Assembly: GCA_024398615.1 (NCBI GenBank)
Contig: JAKSIU010000005.1
Span: 37,775 to 101,774, forward strand
From: Bacteroidaceae bacterium
GTDB taxonomy: Bacteria > Bacteroidota > Bacteroidia > Bacteroidales > Bacteroidaceae
DNA: 64,000 nucleotides
Reading direction: 5' to 3'
Shown: positions 17,326 through 26,207 of the stretch, one piece after another
Position numbering within the stretch: position 1 is the stretch's first letter
Layout: each line of letters begins with the position of its first letter
Position numbers and translations under genes: made by a program
The notes under the pieces: generated by a model
What the model was told of the DNA's origin: nothing
The model's database searches: none
Seen by the model: the letters and a program-made list of their open reading frames with translations, nothing else

Positions 17326-18168
17326 ATGACATTTGCTGAAAAGGTTTACGGTGCGGTAAGCAGAATACCTGCAGGACGTGTTGCTACATACGGACAGATA
17401 GCTGAAATGATCGGCTGTCCGGGTGGCTGTCGGGCTGTCGGCCAGGCATTACATGTCAATCCTTTTGCTCCTGTGGTTCCCTGCCATAGGGTGGTGGCTG
17501 CTGACGGTTCCCTGTCCACGAATTTCGGTGCCGGCGGTCCTTCGGTCCAATTCGAACGCCTGAAAGCTGAGGGGGTTACATTTCTGGATTCTCTGCATGT
17601 GGATATGTCAGTATGTGGCATCGTAATGGAGAATCATCCGTTGAAGCCATTCCTTCCGTCCAATGCGCAGATTCTGTTTCTTGGAAGTTTCCCGCCTCCC
17701 AAAGTCCGATGGTCAATGGATTTCTTCTATCCTAACTGGATAAATGATTTCTGGCGCATTCAGGGCCTTATCCATTATGCCGATGCGCACTATTTTGAAA
17801 TGGACGGGAAACACTTTGACCGTGAACGCATCATTGAATTCTGCAATTCCAAAGGTTTGGCATTCTATGATACCGCATCAAAGGTGTGCCGTCTGAAAGG
17901 TAATGCCAGCGATGAATTCCTTGCTGTTCTTGCCCCGTCAGATGTGTATGGGATGCTTTCAAAACTGCCTGACTGCCATGCCATAGTGACGACAGGCGGA
18001 AAGTCAAGTGAAGAACTGGCAGGCATATTGTCCGCCACGGTCATTCCAAAGGTGGGGTCTTTCGTCGATTTCCCTGAATTCCGATGGTGGCGCATGCCCT
18101 CGACTTCCCGTGCATATCCCATGTCCCTGAAGGACAAGGCTGCCCAATACTCGAAACTGTTCCGTTAA
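17326..18168 (+). CDS. Fusion: O6-alkylguanine-DNA alkyltransferase domain plus uracil-DNA glycosylase-type domain
   Basis: A 280-residue two-domain DNA repair protein. Residues 1-90 are an Ogt/MGMT methyltransferase domain with helix-turn-helix ([25 protein letters not shown]) and the acceptor motif PCHRV (Cys53); the N-terminal RNase-H-like domain of full Ogt is missing. Residues about 104-280 resemble the MUG/UDG superfamily: [18 protein letters not shown] (motif 1), WINDFWRI and the late motif MPSTSRAYP. Predicted activities are removal of O6-alkyl groups and excision of uracil or a related base. The stop codon overlaps that of lepA within TTAA. The earlier TTG (17308) is rejected because it lies upstream of the -7 box. 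Confidence 0.85.
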   Translation: MTFAEKVYGAVSRIPAGRVATYGQIAEMIGCPGGCRAVGQALHVNPFAPVVPCHRVVAADGSLSTNFGAGGPSVQFERLKAEGVTFLDSLHVDMSVCGIVMENHPLKPFLPSNAQILFLGSFPPPKVRWSMDFFYPNWINDFWRIQGLIHYADAHYFEMDGKHFDRERIIEFCNSKGLAFYDTASKVCRLKGNASDEFLAVLAPSDVYGMLSKLPDCHAIVTTGGKSSEELAGILSATVIPKVGSFVDFPEFRWWRMPSTSRAYPMSLKDKAAQYSKLFR

Positions 18169-19946
18169 TCCAGCTTCAGGACGGCGAGGAAGGCCTTCTG
18201 GGGAACTTCCACGTTGCCTATCTGTTTCATGCGCTTCTTGCCCTTCTTCTGCTTTTCCAGGAGCTTGCGCTTGCGGGATACGTCACCACCGTAACACTTG
18301 GCAGTCACATCCTTGCGGACCTGCTTGATGGTTTCGCGGGCAATGATCTTGGAGCCTATGGCTGCCTGGATGGCAATGTCGAACTGTTGGCGGGGAATGA
18401 GTTCCTTGAGCTTTTCGCACATGCGTCGGCCAAGGTCGTAGGCGTTGTCGAAATGGGTCAGGGTTGAAAGTGCATCGACAGGTTCGCCATTCAGCAGGAT
18501 ATCCAGTTTGATGAGCTTTGACGGGCGGTATCCGCAGGGATGGTAGTCAAACGATGCATATCCCTTGGAAATGCTCTTGAGCTTGTCGTAGAAATCTATT
18601 ACAATTTCACCCAGAGGCAGCCGGAAATTCAGTTCCACGCGGTTGCCGGCAATGAACTGCTGCTTGACCAGTTCCCCACGCTTGTCCAGGCAAAGTGTCA
18701 TTATGGGACCGATGAAATCGCTTGTGGTGATGATCGATGCGTCTATGAACGGCTCTTCAATGTGGTCGATGAGGGTCAGGTCAGGCATGCCGCTCGGGTT
18801 GTGGACCTCGGTGGCGTTTCCCTGCTTGTCATAGACCATATATGATACGTTGGGAACGGTTGTGATGACGCTCATGTCAAATTCGCGGTCCAGACGCTCC
18901 TGGACAATCTCCATGTGGAGCAGACCCAGGAATCCGCATCGGAATCCGAAACCCAGAGCGGCCGACGATTCGGGGAAGAAGCTTATGGATGCATCGTTCA
19001 GCTGCAGCTTTTCCAGACTGGCCCTCAGGTCCTCATACTCTTCCGGGTCAATGGGATAGACGCCGGCAAAGACCATGGGCTTCGATTCTTCAAATCCGTC
19101 AATGGCTTTTGCACAGGGGCGTGCAACGTGGGTGATGGTGTCACCGACCTTGACTTCGGTTGATGTCTTGATGCCGGAAATTATGTAGCCTACGTCGCCT
19201 GTAGTCATTACATCGCGCGACACCATGTCCATCTTGAGCACTCCAACGTCATCGGCATCGTATTCCTTGCCGGTATTGAAGAACTTGACCTTGTCACCCT
19301 TGCGGATGCTTCCGTTCTCAATCTTGAAGTAGGCAATGATGCCTCGGAATGAATTGAATACGCTGTCAAATATGAGTGCCTGCAGGGGAGCATCGGGGTC
19401 GCCTACCGGGTGCGGAATGCGTTCCACTATGGCATCGAGAATCTCCGGTACTCCCATGCCTGTACGGGCCGATGCGCGCAGGATGTCGCTGCGTTTGCAA
19501 CCCAGAAGCTCGACTATCTCGTCCTCGACCTCATCGGGCATGGCGCTCTGCATGTCGCATTTGTTGATGACCGGTATGATTTCCAGGTCATGCTCAATGG
19601 CCATGTAGAGGTTGCTTATGGTTTGGGCCTGAACGCCCTGGGTGGCATCGACCACCAGAAGCGCACCCTCACAGGCGGCAATGGAGCGTGATACCTCGTA
19701 AGAGAAGTCGACGTGGCCCGGAGTGTCAATGAGGTTCAGTATGTATTTTTCGCCCTTGTACATGTATTCCATCTGGATGGCGTGGCTCTTGATGGTGATG
19801 CCGCGCTCCTTCTCCAGATCCATGTCGTCAAGCATCTGGCCTTCGGTTATGTCAATGGTCTTCGTGTATTCAAGCAGACGGTCGGCCAGAGTCGATTTGC
19901 CGTGGTCGATGTGAGCTATTATGCAGAAATTCCTGATTTTGTCCAT
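18165..19946 (-). CDS. lepA: Elongation factor 4 (LepA), ribosome back-translocase
   Basis: LepA is a ribosome-binding GTPase, 593 residues. GTP motifs are intact: [15 protein letters not shown] (G1), [15 protein letters not shown] (G3) and [13 protein letters not shown] (G4). Downstream come domain II, the EF-G-like domains and the LepA-specific C-terminal region ([20 protein letters not shown]). It lies 10 bases after the acyl-CoA synthetase gene in the same direction, so both are probably on one mRNA. The stop shares TTAA with the convergent neighbour. Confidence 0.98.
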   Translation of the reverse strand: MDKIRNFCIIAHIDHGKSTLADRLLEYTKTIDITEGQMLDDMDLEKERGITIKSHAIQMEYMYKGEKYILNLIDTPGHVDFSYEVSRSIAACEGALLVVDATQGVQAQTISNLYMAIEHDLEIIPVINKCDMQSAMPDEVEDEIVELLGCKRSDILRASARTGMGVPEILDAIVERIPHPVGDPDAPLQALIFDSVFNSFRGIIAYFKIENGSIRKGDKVKFFNTGKEYDADDVGVLKMDMVSRDVMTTGDVGYIISGIKTSTEVKVGDTITHVARPCAKAIDGFEESKPMVFAGVYPIDPEEYEDLRASLEKLQLNDASISFFPESSAALGFGFRCGFLGLLHMEIVQERLDREFDMSVITTVPNVSYMVYDKQGNATEVHNPSGMPDLTLIDHIEEPFIDASIITTSDFIGPIMTLCLDKRGELVKQQFIAGNRVELNFRLPLGEIVIDFYDKLKSISKGYASFDYHPCGYRPSKLIKLDILLNGEPVDALSTLTHFDNAYDLGRRMCEKLKELIPRQQFDIAIQAAIGSKIIARETIKQVRKDVTAKCYGGDVSRKRKLLEKQKKGKKRMKQIGNVEVPQKAFLAVLKLD

Positions 19947-19956
19947 GTTCTGGGAT

Positions 19957-21639
19957 TTATTTCTGGTAAAGGAAACGTTTGATGGATTTCTTCGGGGTCT
20001 TTTCGAACTCCTGCTGCATTATGCGTATGCTGTGGATCTGCTCGTATGCCGGCAGGGATTCGTTAAGCTGATGGCGATTGGCCTCCATGATGTCGCGTAT
20101 TCCGGTGTCGTCCAGACCTCGGCTTGCGGCCATATCATTGTCGGGGACTACAAGCGCAACGAGCTTGTCATCTTCCTGAATGACTAGCGATTCGGCAACC
20201 ATATCCATGTTGTTCAGCCGGTCCTCGATCTCTTCAGGGTATATGTTCTGGCCTGACGGACCCAACAGCAGGTTCTTGCTGCGGCCCTTGATGAACAGGT
20301 TGCCCTCACGGTCCATGATACCCATGTCACCGGTATGCATCCAACCGTCGCTGTCTATTGTCTGCTCCGTAAGTTCAGGGTTCTTGTAGTAGCCCAACAT
20401 GACGTTGGGACCGCGGCAGACGATTTCGCCCGGAACGTTTTCCGGATCGGGGCTGAGAATGCGTACCTCCATGTTCGAAACGGCCTTGCCGCATGAACCC
20501 GGCACGAAACTGTCCTTGTCCTGATATGTTATGATAGGGCCGCATTCGGTGGCTCCGTATCCTACGGTGTACGGGAAATGAATACGGGCCAGGAACTGTT
20601 CGACTTCGCGGTTGAAGGCGGCACCGCCTATTATCACCTCAAAGAACTGACCGCCAAAGGCCTGGATGAGTTCGTCGCGTACCTTGCCGAGAACGCGGTC
20701 TTTGACAACCGGCAGCTTGAGCAGCAGTTTCATGAACGGTGTCTCAAGTTTGGGCATGACATTCTTGCGGACAACCTTCTCTATTACCAGAGGCACTGAT
20801 ACAATGAGATGCGGCTGGATTTCACCAAGAGCCTTGAATATGATCTTGGGGCTTGGCGTGCGGGTAAGGAAATATATGTGGCATCCGTGGGTGAACTCGT
20901 AGAAGAATTCGAACGAGAAGCCGTACATGTGTGCCATTGGCAGCATGGACACGACTCTGTATCCTGCCTGGAAAGAGTACATGGCCTTGCTGGAGAACAC
21001 GCGGTTGTTCAGTATGGACCTATACGGGAGCATGACACCTTTGGAGAATCCTGTGGAGCCCGATGTGTAGTTTATCATGCACAGATCCTCGGGGTTGCAG
21101 TACGGATATGATACCTGGGCCTTTGTCACACCTTGTGGGTAACATTCGTCGACCAGGGCGTCCAGATTGCCGCCTGCATTGGAAAGAGCCTCTTTTCGTG
21201 AAAAGACCACCTCCATGCGGTCAAGCACAATGACACCGTCCAGACCGGGCATTGACTCTTCTTCAAGATTCTCCCAAATCTGGTCGCCTGCAAAGAACAG
21301 ACGGGCTTCGCTGTGGCTGACAATGTGGTGTATGTTGTCAGGCTTGAATTCATGCAGGATGGGGACGACAACAGCTCCGTATGTCATTGTGGCCAGACAT
21401 GCCACAGCCCAGTTGGACGAGTTGCGTCCGCAGATGGCTATGCGGTCACCGGCCTGGATATCGGCCTTTTCAAACAGTATGTGAAGCCGCGCAATACGCT
21501 GCGCTACATCGCTGAACTTCAGGGTGGCTCCCTTGTAGTCAGTGAAAGCGTCAAGGTCCCAGTTGTCAATGATGGCCTCTGAAATCAGGGCCGGCAGACT
21601 GGGCTGAGGCAGGGCGCATGGCAGATTGTCGTATCCCAT
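19957..21639 (-). CDS. AMP-forming long-chain acyl-CoA synthetase-like enzyme
   Basis: 560 residues of the ANL superfamily, which activate a carboxylic acid with ATP to acyl-AMP and then to a CoA thioester. The P-loop [12 protein letters not shown] is at 191-202; other motifs are [15 protein letters not shown] (A5), WMHTGDMG (A7) and [20 protein letters not shown] (A8). The C-terminal catalytic Lys region [12 protein letters not shown] is present. It resembles FadD-type long-chain fatty acid ligases; the acid used is not certain. It heads an operon with lepA and has a -7 box at 21667-21674. Confidence 0.9.
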   Translation of the reverse strand: MGYDNLPCALPQPSLPALISEAIIDNWDLDAFTDYKGATLKFSDVAQRIARLHILFEKADIQAGDRIAICGRNSSNWAVACLATMTYGAVVVPILHEFKPDNIHHIVSHSEARLFFAGDQIWENLEEESMPGLDGVIVLDRMEVVFSRKEALSNAGGNLDALVDECYPQGVTKAQVSYPYCNPEDLCMINYTSGSTGFSKGVMLPYRSILNNRVFSSKAMYSFQAGYRVVSMLPMAHMYGFSFEFFYEFTHGCHIYFLTRTPSPKIIFKALGEIQPHLIVSVPLVIEKVVRKNVMPKLETPFMKLLLKLPVVKDRVLGKVRDELIQAFGGQFFEVIIGGAAFNREVEQFLARIHFPYTVGYGATECGPIITYQDKDSFVPGSCGKAVSNMEVRILSPDPENVPGEIVCRGPNVMLGYYKNPELTEQTIDSDGWMHTGDMGIMDREGNLFIKGRSKNLLLGPSGQNIYPEEIEDRLNNMDMVAESLVIQEDDKLVALVVPDNDMAASRGLDDTGIRDIMEANRHQLNESLPAYEQIHSIRIMQQEFEKTPKKSIKRFLYQK

Positions 21640-21666
21640 TGAATCAAGTTTGGTTCAAAAACAGGC

Positions 21667-21674
21667 CAAAGGTA
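21667..21674 (-). promoter_or_regulatory. -7 box of the acyl-CoA synthetase-lepA operon
   Basis: On the minus strand TACCTTTG, exact, 27 bases before the ATG at 21639. No clear -33 box. The divergent promoter of the permease gene overlaps the region where this -33 would lie. Confidence 0.65.
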
Positions 21675-21687
21675 CGCAATTTTGGGC

Positions 21688-21695
21688 TATCTTCG
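21688..21695 (+). promoter_or_regulatory. -7 box (weak) of the LolC/E-like permease gene
   Basis: TATCTTCG, one base off the consensus, 21 bases before the ATG at 21717. It stands back to back with the minus-strand box at 21667-21674, so the two promoters would compete for polymerase. Confidence 0.45.
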
Positions 21696-21716
21696 CGCAG
21701 GTAAACGTTTTTTCAC

Positions 21717-22952
21717 ATGGAACAGTTCATTGCAAGGCGGCTGTACGGCAAAGGCAAGGATATGGGCGGCGGTTCACATCCGGCTTCCATCATTGCCACT
21801 ACTGGTATTGCACTTGGACTGATTGTGATGATTGTCACCATTGCCGTGACCCGTGGATTCAAGAATGAAATCCGCGACAAGGTCATGGGCTTTACCCAGC
21901 ACATACAGGTCCAGGGCAGTTATTCTGGTCCTATGGCCACTCAGCAGGCTGTCGCCTTTCCTGATTCGGTTCTGGAAACGCTGCGCTCTCAGGATTGTGT
22001 GAGCAAGGCCCAACCGTTTGTGAACAAGCCATGCATAATACGTACGGAACAGGCGTTCAGCGGCTTCGTGCTGAAAGGAATAGGCGCTGACTATGACCGT
22101 TCCTTTCTGGAAAAGCACATTGTGGAGGGCGGTCTTCCGGCTGTAGGTGACAGCGTAGGAACGTGGGTGCTGCTGTCACAGGAGACGGCCCGTACTCTTG
22201 GCCTCCATGTGGGCGACAAGGCCGATGTCCATTTCATGCAGGACCGCATACGGATGCGCCGTGTTACAGTTTGCGGCATATACGAAACCGGCTTCTCGAC
22301 ATACGACAGGATGACCGCCATATGCGGAATAGACATGCTGCAGCGTCTGAACGGCTGGGAACAGGATGAATATTCCGGATTGGAGATAGGCCTGAAGGAT
22401 GGCGTATTGCTTGATGACGGATATATACAGGTGCGTTCACAGCTGGACGGATGGCAGGATGCATCGGACCAGAGCCTGCTTGTCCGGACCATGGAACAGA
22501 TTAACTCCGGCCTTTTTGCATGGCTTGACATTCTGGACATGAATGTGTGGATCATTCTGGCACTTATGATGGGAATTGCCGGATTCACAATGATTTCCGG
22601 ACTGCTCATCATAATCTTTGAACGGGCTCAGACCATTGGTACACTGAAAGCGCTGGGTGCCGGTAACGGGTTGGTGCGCAGAATATTCCTGCGTCTGGCG
22701 TCGTACATTATCCTGAAAGGCATGGCGGTTGGAAATGTGATAGGAATAGGCCTGTGTCTGATTCAGAAATACACACATATCATTCCTCTTGATCCGGTCA
22801 ACTATTATCTTGATCATGTGCCCATGCAGGTGGGGCTCGGCTGGCTGCTGGTCCTGAATGCTGTCATGCTGGTAATCTCAATGCTTATGATGCTGGTTCC
22901 TACAGCTGTCATTTCGCGCATCGAGCCGGCCCGCTCACTCCGTTTCGAGTAA
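21717..22952 (+). CDS. LolC/LolE-like ABC transporter permease (FtsX family)
   Basis: A 411-residue inner-membrane permease. One helix near residues 22-45 (IIATTGIALGLIVMIVTIAV) is followed by a large periplasmic MacB-like domain (about 50-270) and three C-terminal helices in the FtsX arrangement, ending AVISRIEPARSLRFE. The family extracts lipoproteins from the inner membrane (Lol) or carries out related mechanotransmission. No ATPase gene is adjacent; the FtsE-like ATPase at 33055 belongs to another subfamily. The start fits the common MEQFIARRLYGKGKD opening. Confidence 0.88.
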   Translation: MEQFIARRLYGKGKDMGGGSHPASIIATTGIALGLIVMIVTIAVTRGFKNEIRDKVMGFTQHIQVQGSYSGPMATQQAVAFPDSVLETLRSQDCVSKAQPFVNKPCIIRTEQAFSGFVLKGIGADYDRSFLEKHIVEGGLPAVGDSVGTWVLLSQETARTLGLHVGDKADVHFMQDRIRMRRVTVCGIYETGFSTYDRMTAICGIDMLQRLNGWEQDEYSGLEIGLKDGVLLDDGYIQVRSQLDGWQDASDQSLLVRTMEQINSGLFAWLDILDMNVWIILALMMGIAGFTMISGLLIIIFERAQTIGTLKALGAGNGLVRRIFLRLASYIILKGMAVGNVIGIGLCLIQKYTHIIPLDPVNYYLDHVPMQVGLGWLLVLNAVMLVISMLMMLVPTAVISRIEPARSLRFE

Positions 22953-22996
22953 ACGGCAGCCATTTCCCCTTTACCAAACCAAAACCCTATCAATAT

Positions 22997-24223
22997 ATGT
23001 CAACTAACAGGAAAACTACCCCCAAAGAGAAGCAACCGCTTACGCTGCAGGAAATTCGTGAAGCTATTGTAAAAGCCGATGCACAGCGTCTGGAGCCCGG
23101 TCTGGACCAGGAGAGCCGTCTGGCTCTTGAAGATGCCTGCCTGACATTGCGAATGGCCGAAAGCAAGGCCATTGCCGACGTTGAAACCGGTCTTGTCAAA
23201 GGCTTTGACGACTGCGTTGACGGTGTACGTCTGCAGGCAAAGGAAATTCGCAGTCTGACCGCGCGCATGAACAAGGTACCCAAAGTGCTTGGTACTACAC
23301 AGACTGTGATAAAGGAGTGCGTCAAGGTGCTCAAGGCCGTTGCTCAGTGGGCCACCATGATTGCCATGATGTTGTATGTGTGCAGCTGTGCCACCATGAC
23401 CAAGGCCCAGCTCAGTCGTGTGAACAGTCTGGCTGGCATGGTCGACAGCGTAAGTGCCGGTCCGGCCCGGGTGTTTGATATCCTGGTCGGTGTCCGCGAT
23501 GTCAGAGGCACGTATTATTCGGCATCGTTCTCCAATCCGGCTGTTGCGCTGGCAGGACTCAACGACATGGCCCTGCAGGACATCAGCGATGAGAAGATTT
23601 CCAAGAAGGCCGATGTTCCGAACTCTGTGCTTAAAAGCTATATATCGGCTTTGAAGACACTCAGTGCCGATACCCGTTGGAAAAGCCCCGGCTCAAAGAT
23701 CGAGGGCATAGGTCGCAGCGTGGATTCGCTGTTCATGGCGTACAACAGAATGGGGTGGGTCGATGACAGCGATGCCATTACCGTAGGCACTGCCCGTCAG
23801 GTGGGCAAAAGCACCGGCTGGCTGACCCAGCAGTACGTGAAGCGCCGTCAGCGTTATCTGGTGAAGCAGATGCTGGTTCAGGGTGATACCGTCGTGGCCG
23901 GCTGCTGCGACAGTCTGGTGGCGGTTCTGAAATCGCCCGAAATGACAGACCTGATAGATTTCGAGGAAAAGCGTCTGGAGGACGATTTCCGCGCCTATCT
24001 GACAGCCCGTCCCGATGCCGGAACAGCCCCGTATCGTGATTATCTGGATCAGAAACGTCAGCTTCAACAGGCTGCCGCCATGCGTAAGAACAGCATCAGC
24101 TGGCTCCAGTCTCTGAAGCGCGCCCATCACACCCTGCTCGAGGAAATGGACAAGCACGCCACCTATGATGAGGTCAGTGCCGCCCTGTTCGAGCTTAACT
24201 CCCAACTGCTGCTTTGGAAGTGA
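22997..24223 (+). CDS. Unrecognised membrane-anchored protein with an internal lipobox-like segment
   Basis: I do not recognise this 408-residue protein. Residues 1-110 are charged, helical and lack a signal peptide. A hydrophobic stretch at about 113-131 (WATMIAMMLYVCSCATM) looks like a membrane anchor or a lipoprotein signal ending at Cys129/Cys131. Residues 132-408 are helical (coiled-coil-like near 340-400) with no catalytic signature. The protein could be a type II membrane protein, or a shorter lipoprotein could start at the internal Met121. It follows the permease by 44 bases in the same direction and may be co-transcribed; the codon usage looks like its neighbours'. Confidence 0.7.
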   Translation: MSTNRKTTPKEKQPLTLQEIREAIVKADAQRLEPGLDQESRLALEDACLTLRMAESKAIADVETGLVKGFDDCVDGVRLQAKEIRSLTARMNKVPKVLGTTQTVIKECVKVLKAVAQWATMIAMMLYVCSCATMTKAQLSRVNSLAGMVDSVSAGPARVFDILVGVRDVRGTYYSASFSNPAVALAGLNDMALQDISDEKISKKADVPNSVLKSYISALKTLSADTRWKSPGSKIEGIGRSVDSLFMAYNRMGWVDDSDAITVGTARQVGKSTGWLTQQYVKRRQRYLVKQMLVQGDTVVAGCCDSLVAVLKSPEMTDLIDFEEKRLEDDFRAYLTARPDAGTAPYRDYLDQKRQLQQAAAMRKNSISWLQSLKRAHHTLLEEMDKHATYDEVSAALFELNSQLLLWK

Positions 24224-24286
24224 ACAGGGGACAGGTTCCGTTCCTCTGCGTGATTGGCTTTGGCAAACAGCTGATTCCAACTGGCA

Positions 24287-25252
24287 TCAGAGTCCGTTAA
24301 CCTGCTCTGGTGTCAGACCGGTACACTGTGCAATCAGTCCGATGTCAATGCCTGCGGCTTTCAGCTTTCGGGCCGTTTCATAAGCCTTGATAAGTGCTCC
24401 CTGCTCCAAACCTTCAGCACGTCCTTCAGCACGTCCTTCAGCACGTCCTTCGCGTACGGCGTATTCGCGCTCGGCGGCTATCTGTATTTCATCTCGTATC
24501 ATTTTGTCGTATATTGACAGTTTTCCTTTCTCAATATTGTCACGGTTTGAAGCCTCGAACAGTTGGTCAAAGTACTTGTCCAACCCTAAAGGCTTCTCCT
24601 TGTAGTTTACCATCTCACGTACGTACCAGGCCCATTTCTCTATGAATGTGGAGTCTTTTGTGGGACGTTTTGCTGCCGGCAACTGCAGAAATATGAAGTT
24701 GAGTTTGTCTGACAGCACTCTGTTCGTTGTCAGCATGGTCACTCCAGCACGGCGTAGTACACAGTCACGGTCATCATCGGTCTCACCTTCGATATTGAGC
24801 CTGCTGCCCAGTATGCTTATCACGTACAGCGCATGAACCTCGGTGTATGGCCGGCCACGTTTGAGCAGGTGATCGGTCTGACCTCCTGAATAGACTATCA
24901 GCCGGTCAGAGAAACAGTCGTATGGCTCCTTCTGCATTTCAGTGATGAAGCGGTTGCCCTCGCTGTCCACGCACAGCACATCGTAGTTCGAACGATGGTC
25001 ATCCTCATCAGACGGCAGCATCTCCGTGTTAAGAAATCTGATGGATACGATTTCCCGTTCCGGGATGACAGCGTTCAGAAACTCCAGCATCAGCTCCGGA
25101 CAGTCCTCATTGGTCATCACTATCTTGAAACCGTAGTCTCGTGTCAGGTCGATGAATCTGCTTAAGCCTATCACGTTGTTGTCACTGCTGTTCTCACACT
25201 CACATTTTTCCAAAGTACGCTGTTTCTCACAGTCTGGATTTTCATTTTGCAT
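24287..25252 (-). CDS. Rpn-family PD-(D/E)XK nuclease / putative transposase
   Basis: A 321-residue protein of the Rpn/PF12784 type. The RDYGFKIVMTN opening and the nuclease core D...ExQ (YDVLCVDSEGNRFITEMQ) are intact. Rpn proteins of E. coli are DNA endonucleases that promote RecA-independent recombination; Bacteroidetes genomes carry many copies, often called transposases although mobility is rarely shown. The C-terminus has three EGRA repeats encoded by 12-bp tandem DNA repeats, then a helix-turn-helix-like end (IDIGLIAQCTGLTPEQVNGL). No terminal inverted repeats or target duplications were seen around it. It has a full promoter at 25287-25318. Confidence 0.85.
   Translation of the reverse strand: MQNENPDCEKQRTLEKCECENSSDNNVIGLSRFIDLTRDYGFKIVMTNEDCPELMLEFLNAVIPEREIVSIRFLNTEMLPSDEDDHRSNYDVLCVDSEGNRFITEMQKEPYDCFSDRLIVYSGGQTDHLLKRGRPYTEVHALYVISILGSRLNIEGETDDDRDCVLRRAGVTMLTTNRVLSDKLNFIFLQLPAAKRPTKDSTFIEKWAWYVREMVNYKEKPLGLDKYFDQLFEASNRDNIEKGKLSIYDKMIRDEIQIAAEREYAVREGRAEGRAEGRAEGLEQGALIKAYETARKLKAAGIDIGLIAQCTGLTPEQVNGL
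24411..24450 (-). repeat. 12-bp tandem repeat inside the Rpn gene
   Basis: CCTTCAGCACGT occurs three times in a row (24411-24422, 24423-24434, 24435-24446) with a partial fourth. On the coding strand each unit encodes Glu-Gly-Arg-Ala, so copy-number change keeps frame and only lengthens a linker. Confidence 0.9.
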
Positions 25253-25286
25253 TTCAGTCTGGTATTAAAGATTCGTTTTCTGCCGG

Positions 25287-25318
25287 CAAATATATCACTG
25301 CGAAAGTATCTGTGCAAA
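25287..25318 (-). promoter_or_regulatory. Promoter of the Rpn-family gene
   Basis: On the minus strand TTTG at 25318-25315, 20 bases, then TATATTTG at 25294-25287: full consensus. The ATG at 25252 is 34 bases downstream. Confidence 0.75.
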
Positions 25319-25435
25319 TTCTTTTCACAAATTATTGGAGGTTGCCTTGTCTGTTTGATTATGTATAGTAATGGTGCTGATTGCGGTTCTGGGGGAAAAA
25401 CATTGCCGCGGGCACCGTTGGATGCGGAAAGTGTA

Positions 25436-25459
25436 TTTTTTTTTTTTTTGATACTTTTG
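25436..25459 (+). promoter_or_regulatory. Promoter with a run of 14 T, upstream of an outer-membrane protein gene
   Basis: Fourteen consecutive T (25436-25449) end two bases before an exact -7 box, TACTTTTG (25452-25459). The run fills the spacer where -33/-7 distance is set. The ATG is at 25510, about 50 bases downstream. No clear -33 box precedes the run. Confidence 0.65.
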
Positions 25460-25509
25460 CATTATGTCAGATATTCTGAACAAACAGTACTGATCAAAAA
25501 TCCAGAAAA

Positions 25510-26109
25510 ATGAAAAGGTGTTTATTGTTTCTTCTTGTTGTGCTCGGTTCGGTAACTCTTTGCGCTCAGGACTGCGGGGAGTCTATTGTCTATCTGAACG
25601 GTGGCACTTATTATGGGGCACACAATGACTATGGAGCTTATATGGGGCTGGAGTATGACAGCCGGATAAAAGGCAACTGGTATTGGGGCGCAAGATTGAG
25701 CGGAACTCATTTCCTTGGTAATCCCATAACATACGAATGGAGCGGATATGGGGAAAATCCTTACCGAAATACAGTTGATCAGAACATCTATAAGGCGGAT
25801 GTCATGTTATACTACAGATTCCCGATAACAAGACACAATATCATGTTGAGAGCCGGTACCGGTTTCGGCATGGCTTATCATGATATTATTGACGTGAGTT
25901 TCAACGGCACGGACAAGGTCATTCCATATTTGAATGCAAGTCTCAATTGGATAATCAGGTGTGGAAGACATCTGGAATTCGTGCTCAGTCCGACTATTGC
26001 AATCGCCCCGTCGGAGTTCGATTATTCGTTCGTTCAGCTTGGCGGAAGAACAGACATCAATCCGTGGTTCATGAACTATTTTTATCTGGGAATTGGCTAT
26101 CGCTTTTGA
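25510..26109 (+). CDS. Small outer-membrane beta-barrel protein of unknown function
   Basis: A 199-residue protein with a type I signal peptide (cleavage likely after Ala19, LCAQ). The mature part alternates aromatic and polar residues in short strands (SIVYLNGGTYYGAHND, WYWGARLSGTHFLG, ADVMLYYRFPIT) and ends in Phe (GIGYRF), the pattern of an 8-stranded outer-membrane barrel. I see no enzymatic motif. It stands alone under a promoter with a T14 run and is followed by an unrelated lipoprotein gene with its own promoter. Confidence 0.75.
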   Translation: MKRCLLFLLVVLGSVTLCAQDCGESIVYLNGGTYYGAHNDYGAYMGLEYDSRIKGNWYWGARLSGTHFLGNPITYEWSGYGENPYRNTVDQNIYKADVMLYYRFPITRHNIMLRAGTGFGMAYHDIIDVSFNGTDKVIPYLNASLNWIIRCGRHLEFVLSPTIAIAPSEFDYSFVQLGGRTDINPWFMNYFYLGIGYRF

Positions 26110-26159
26110 CAATATGCTGATTGAAACCTGGAAGCCGGACAGCGCTTTCCATTATTTTG

Positions 26160-26167
26160 TATCTTTG
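26160..26167 (+). promoter_or_regulatory. -7 box of the lipoprotein gene at 26208
   Basis: TATCTTTG, exact, 40 bases before the ATG. No TTTG at the right distance upstream. Confidence 0.6.
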
Positions 26168-26207
26168 CCGGAAAGTCAAAATCACATCCAAATAGAATTG
26201 TAAGAAT

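Noticed and set aside
24287-25252. Rpn gene as a complete insertion sequence
   Set aside because: No terminal inverted repeats or target-site duplications were found at its borders, so it is annotated as a gene only.
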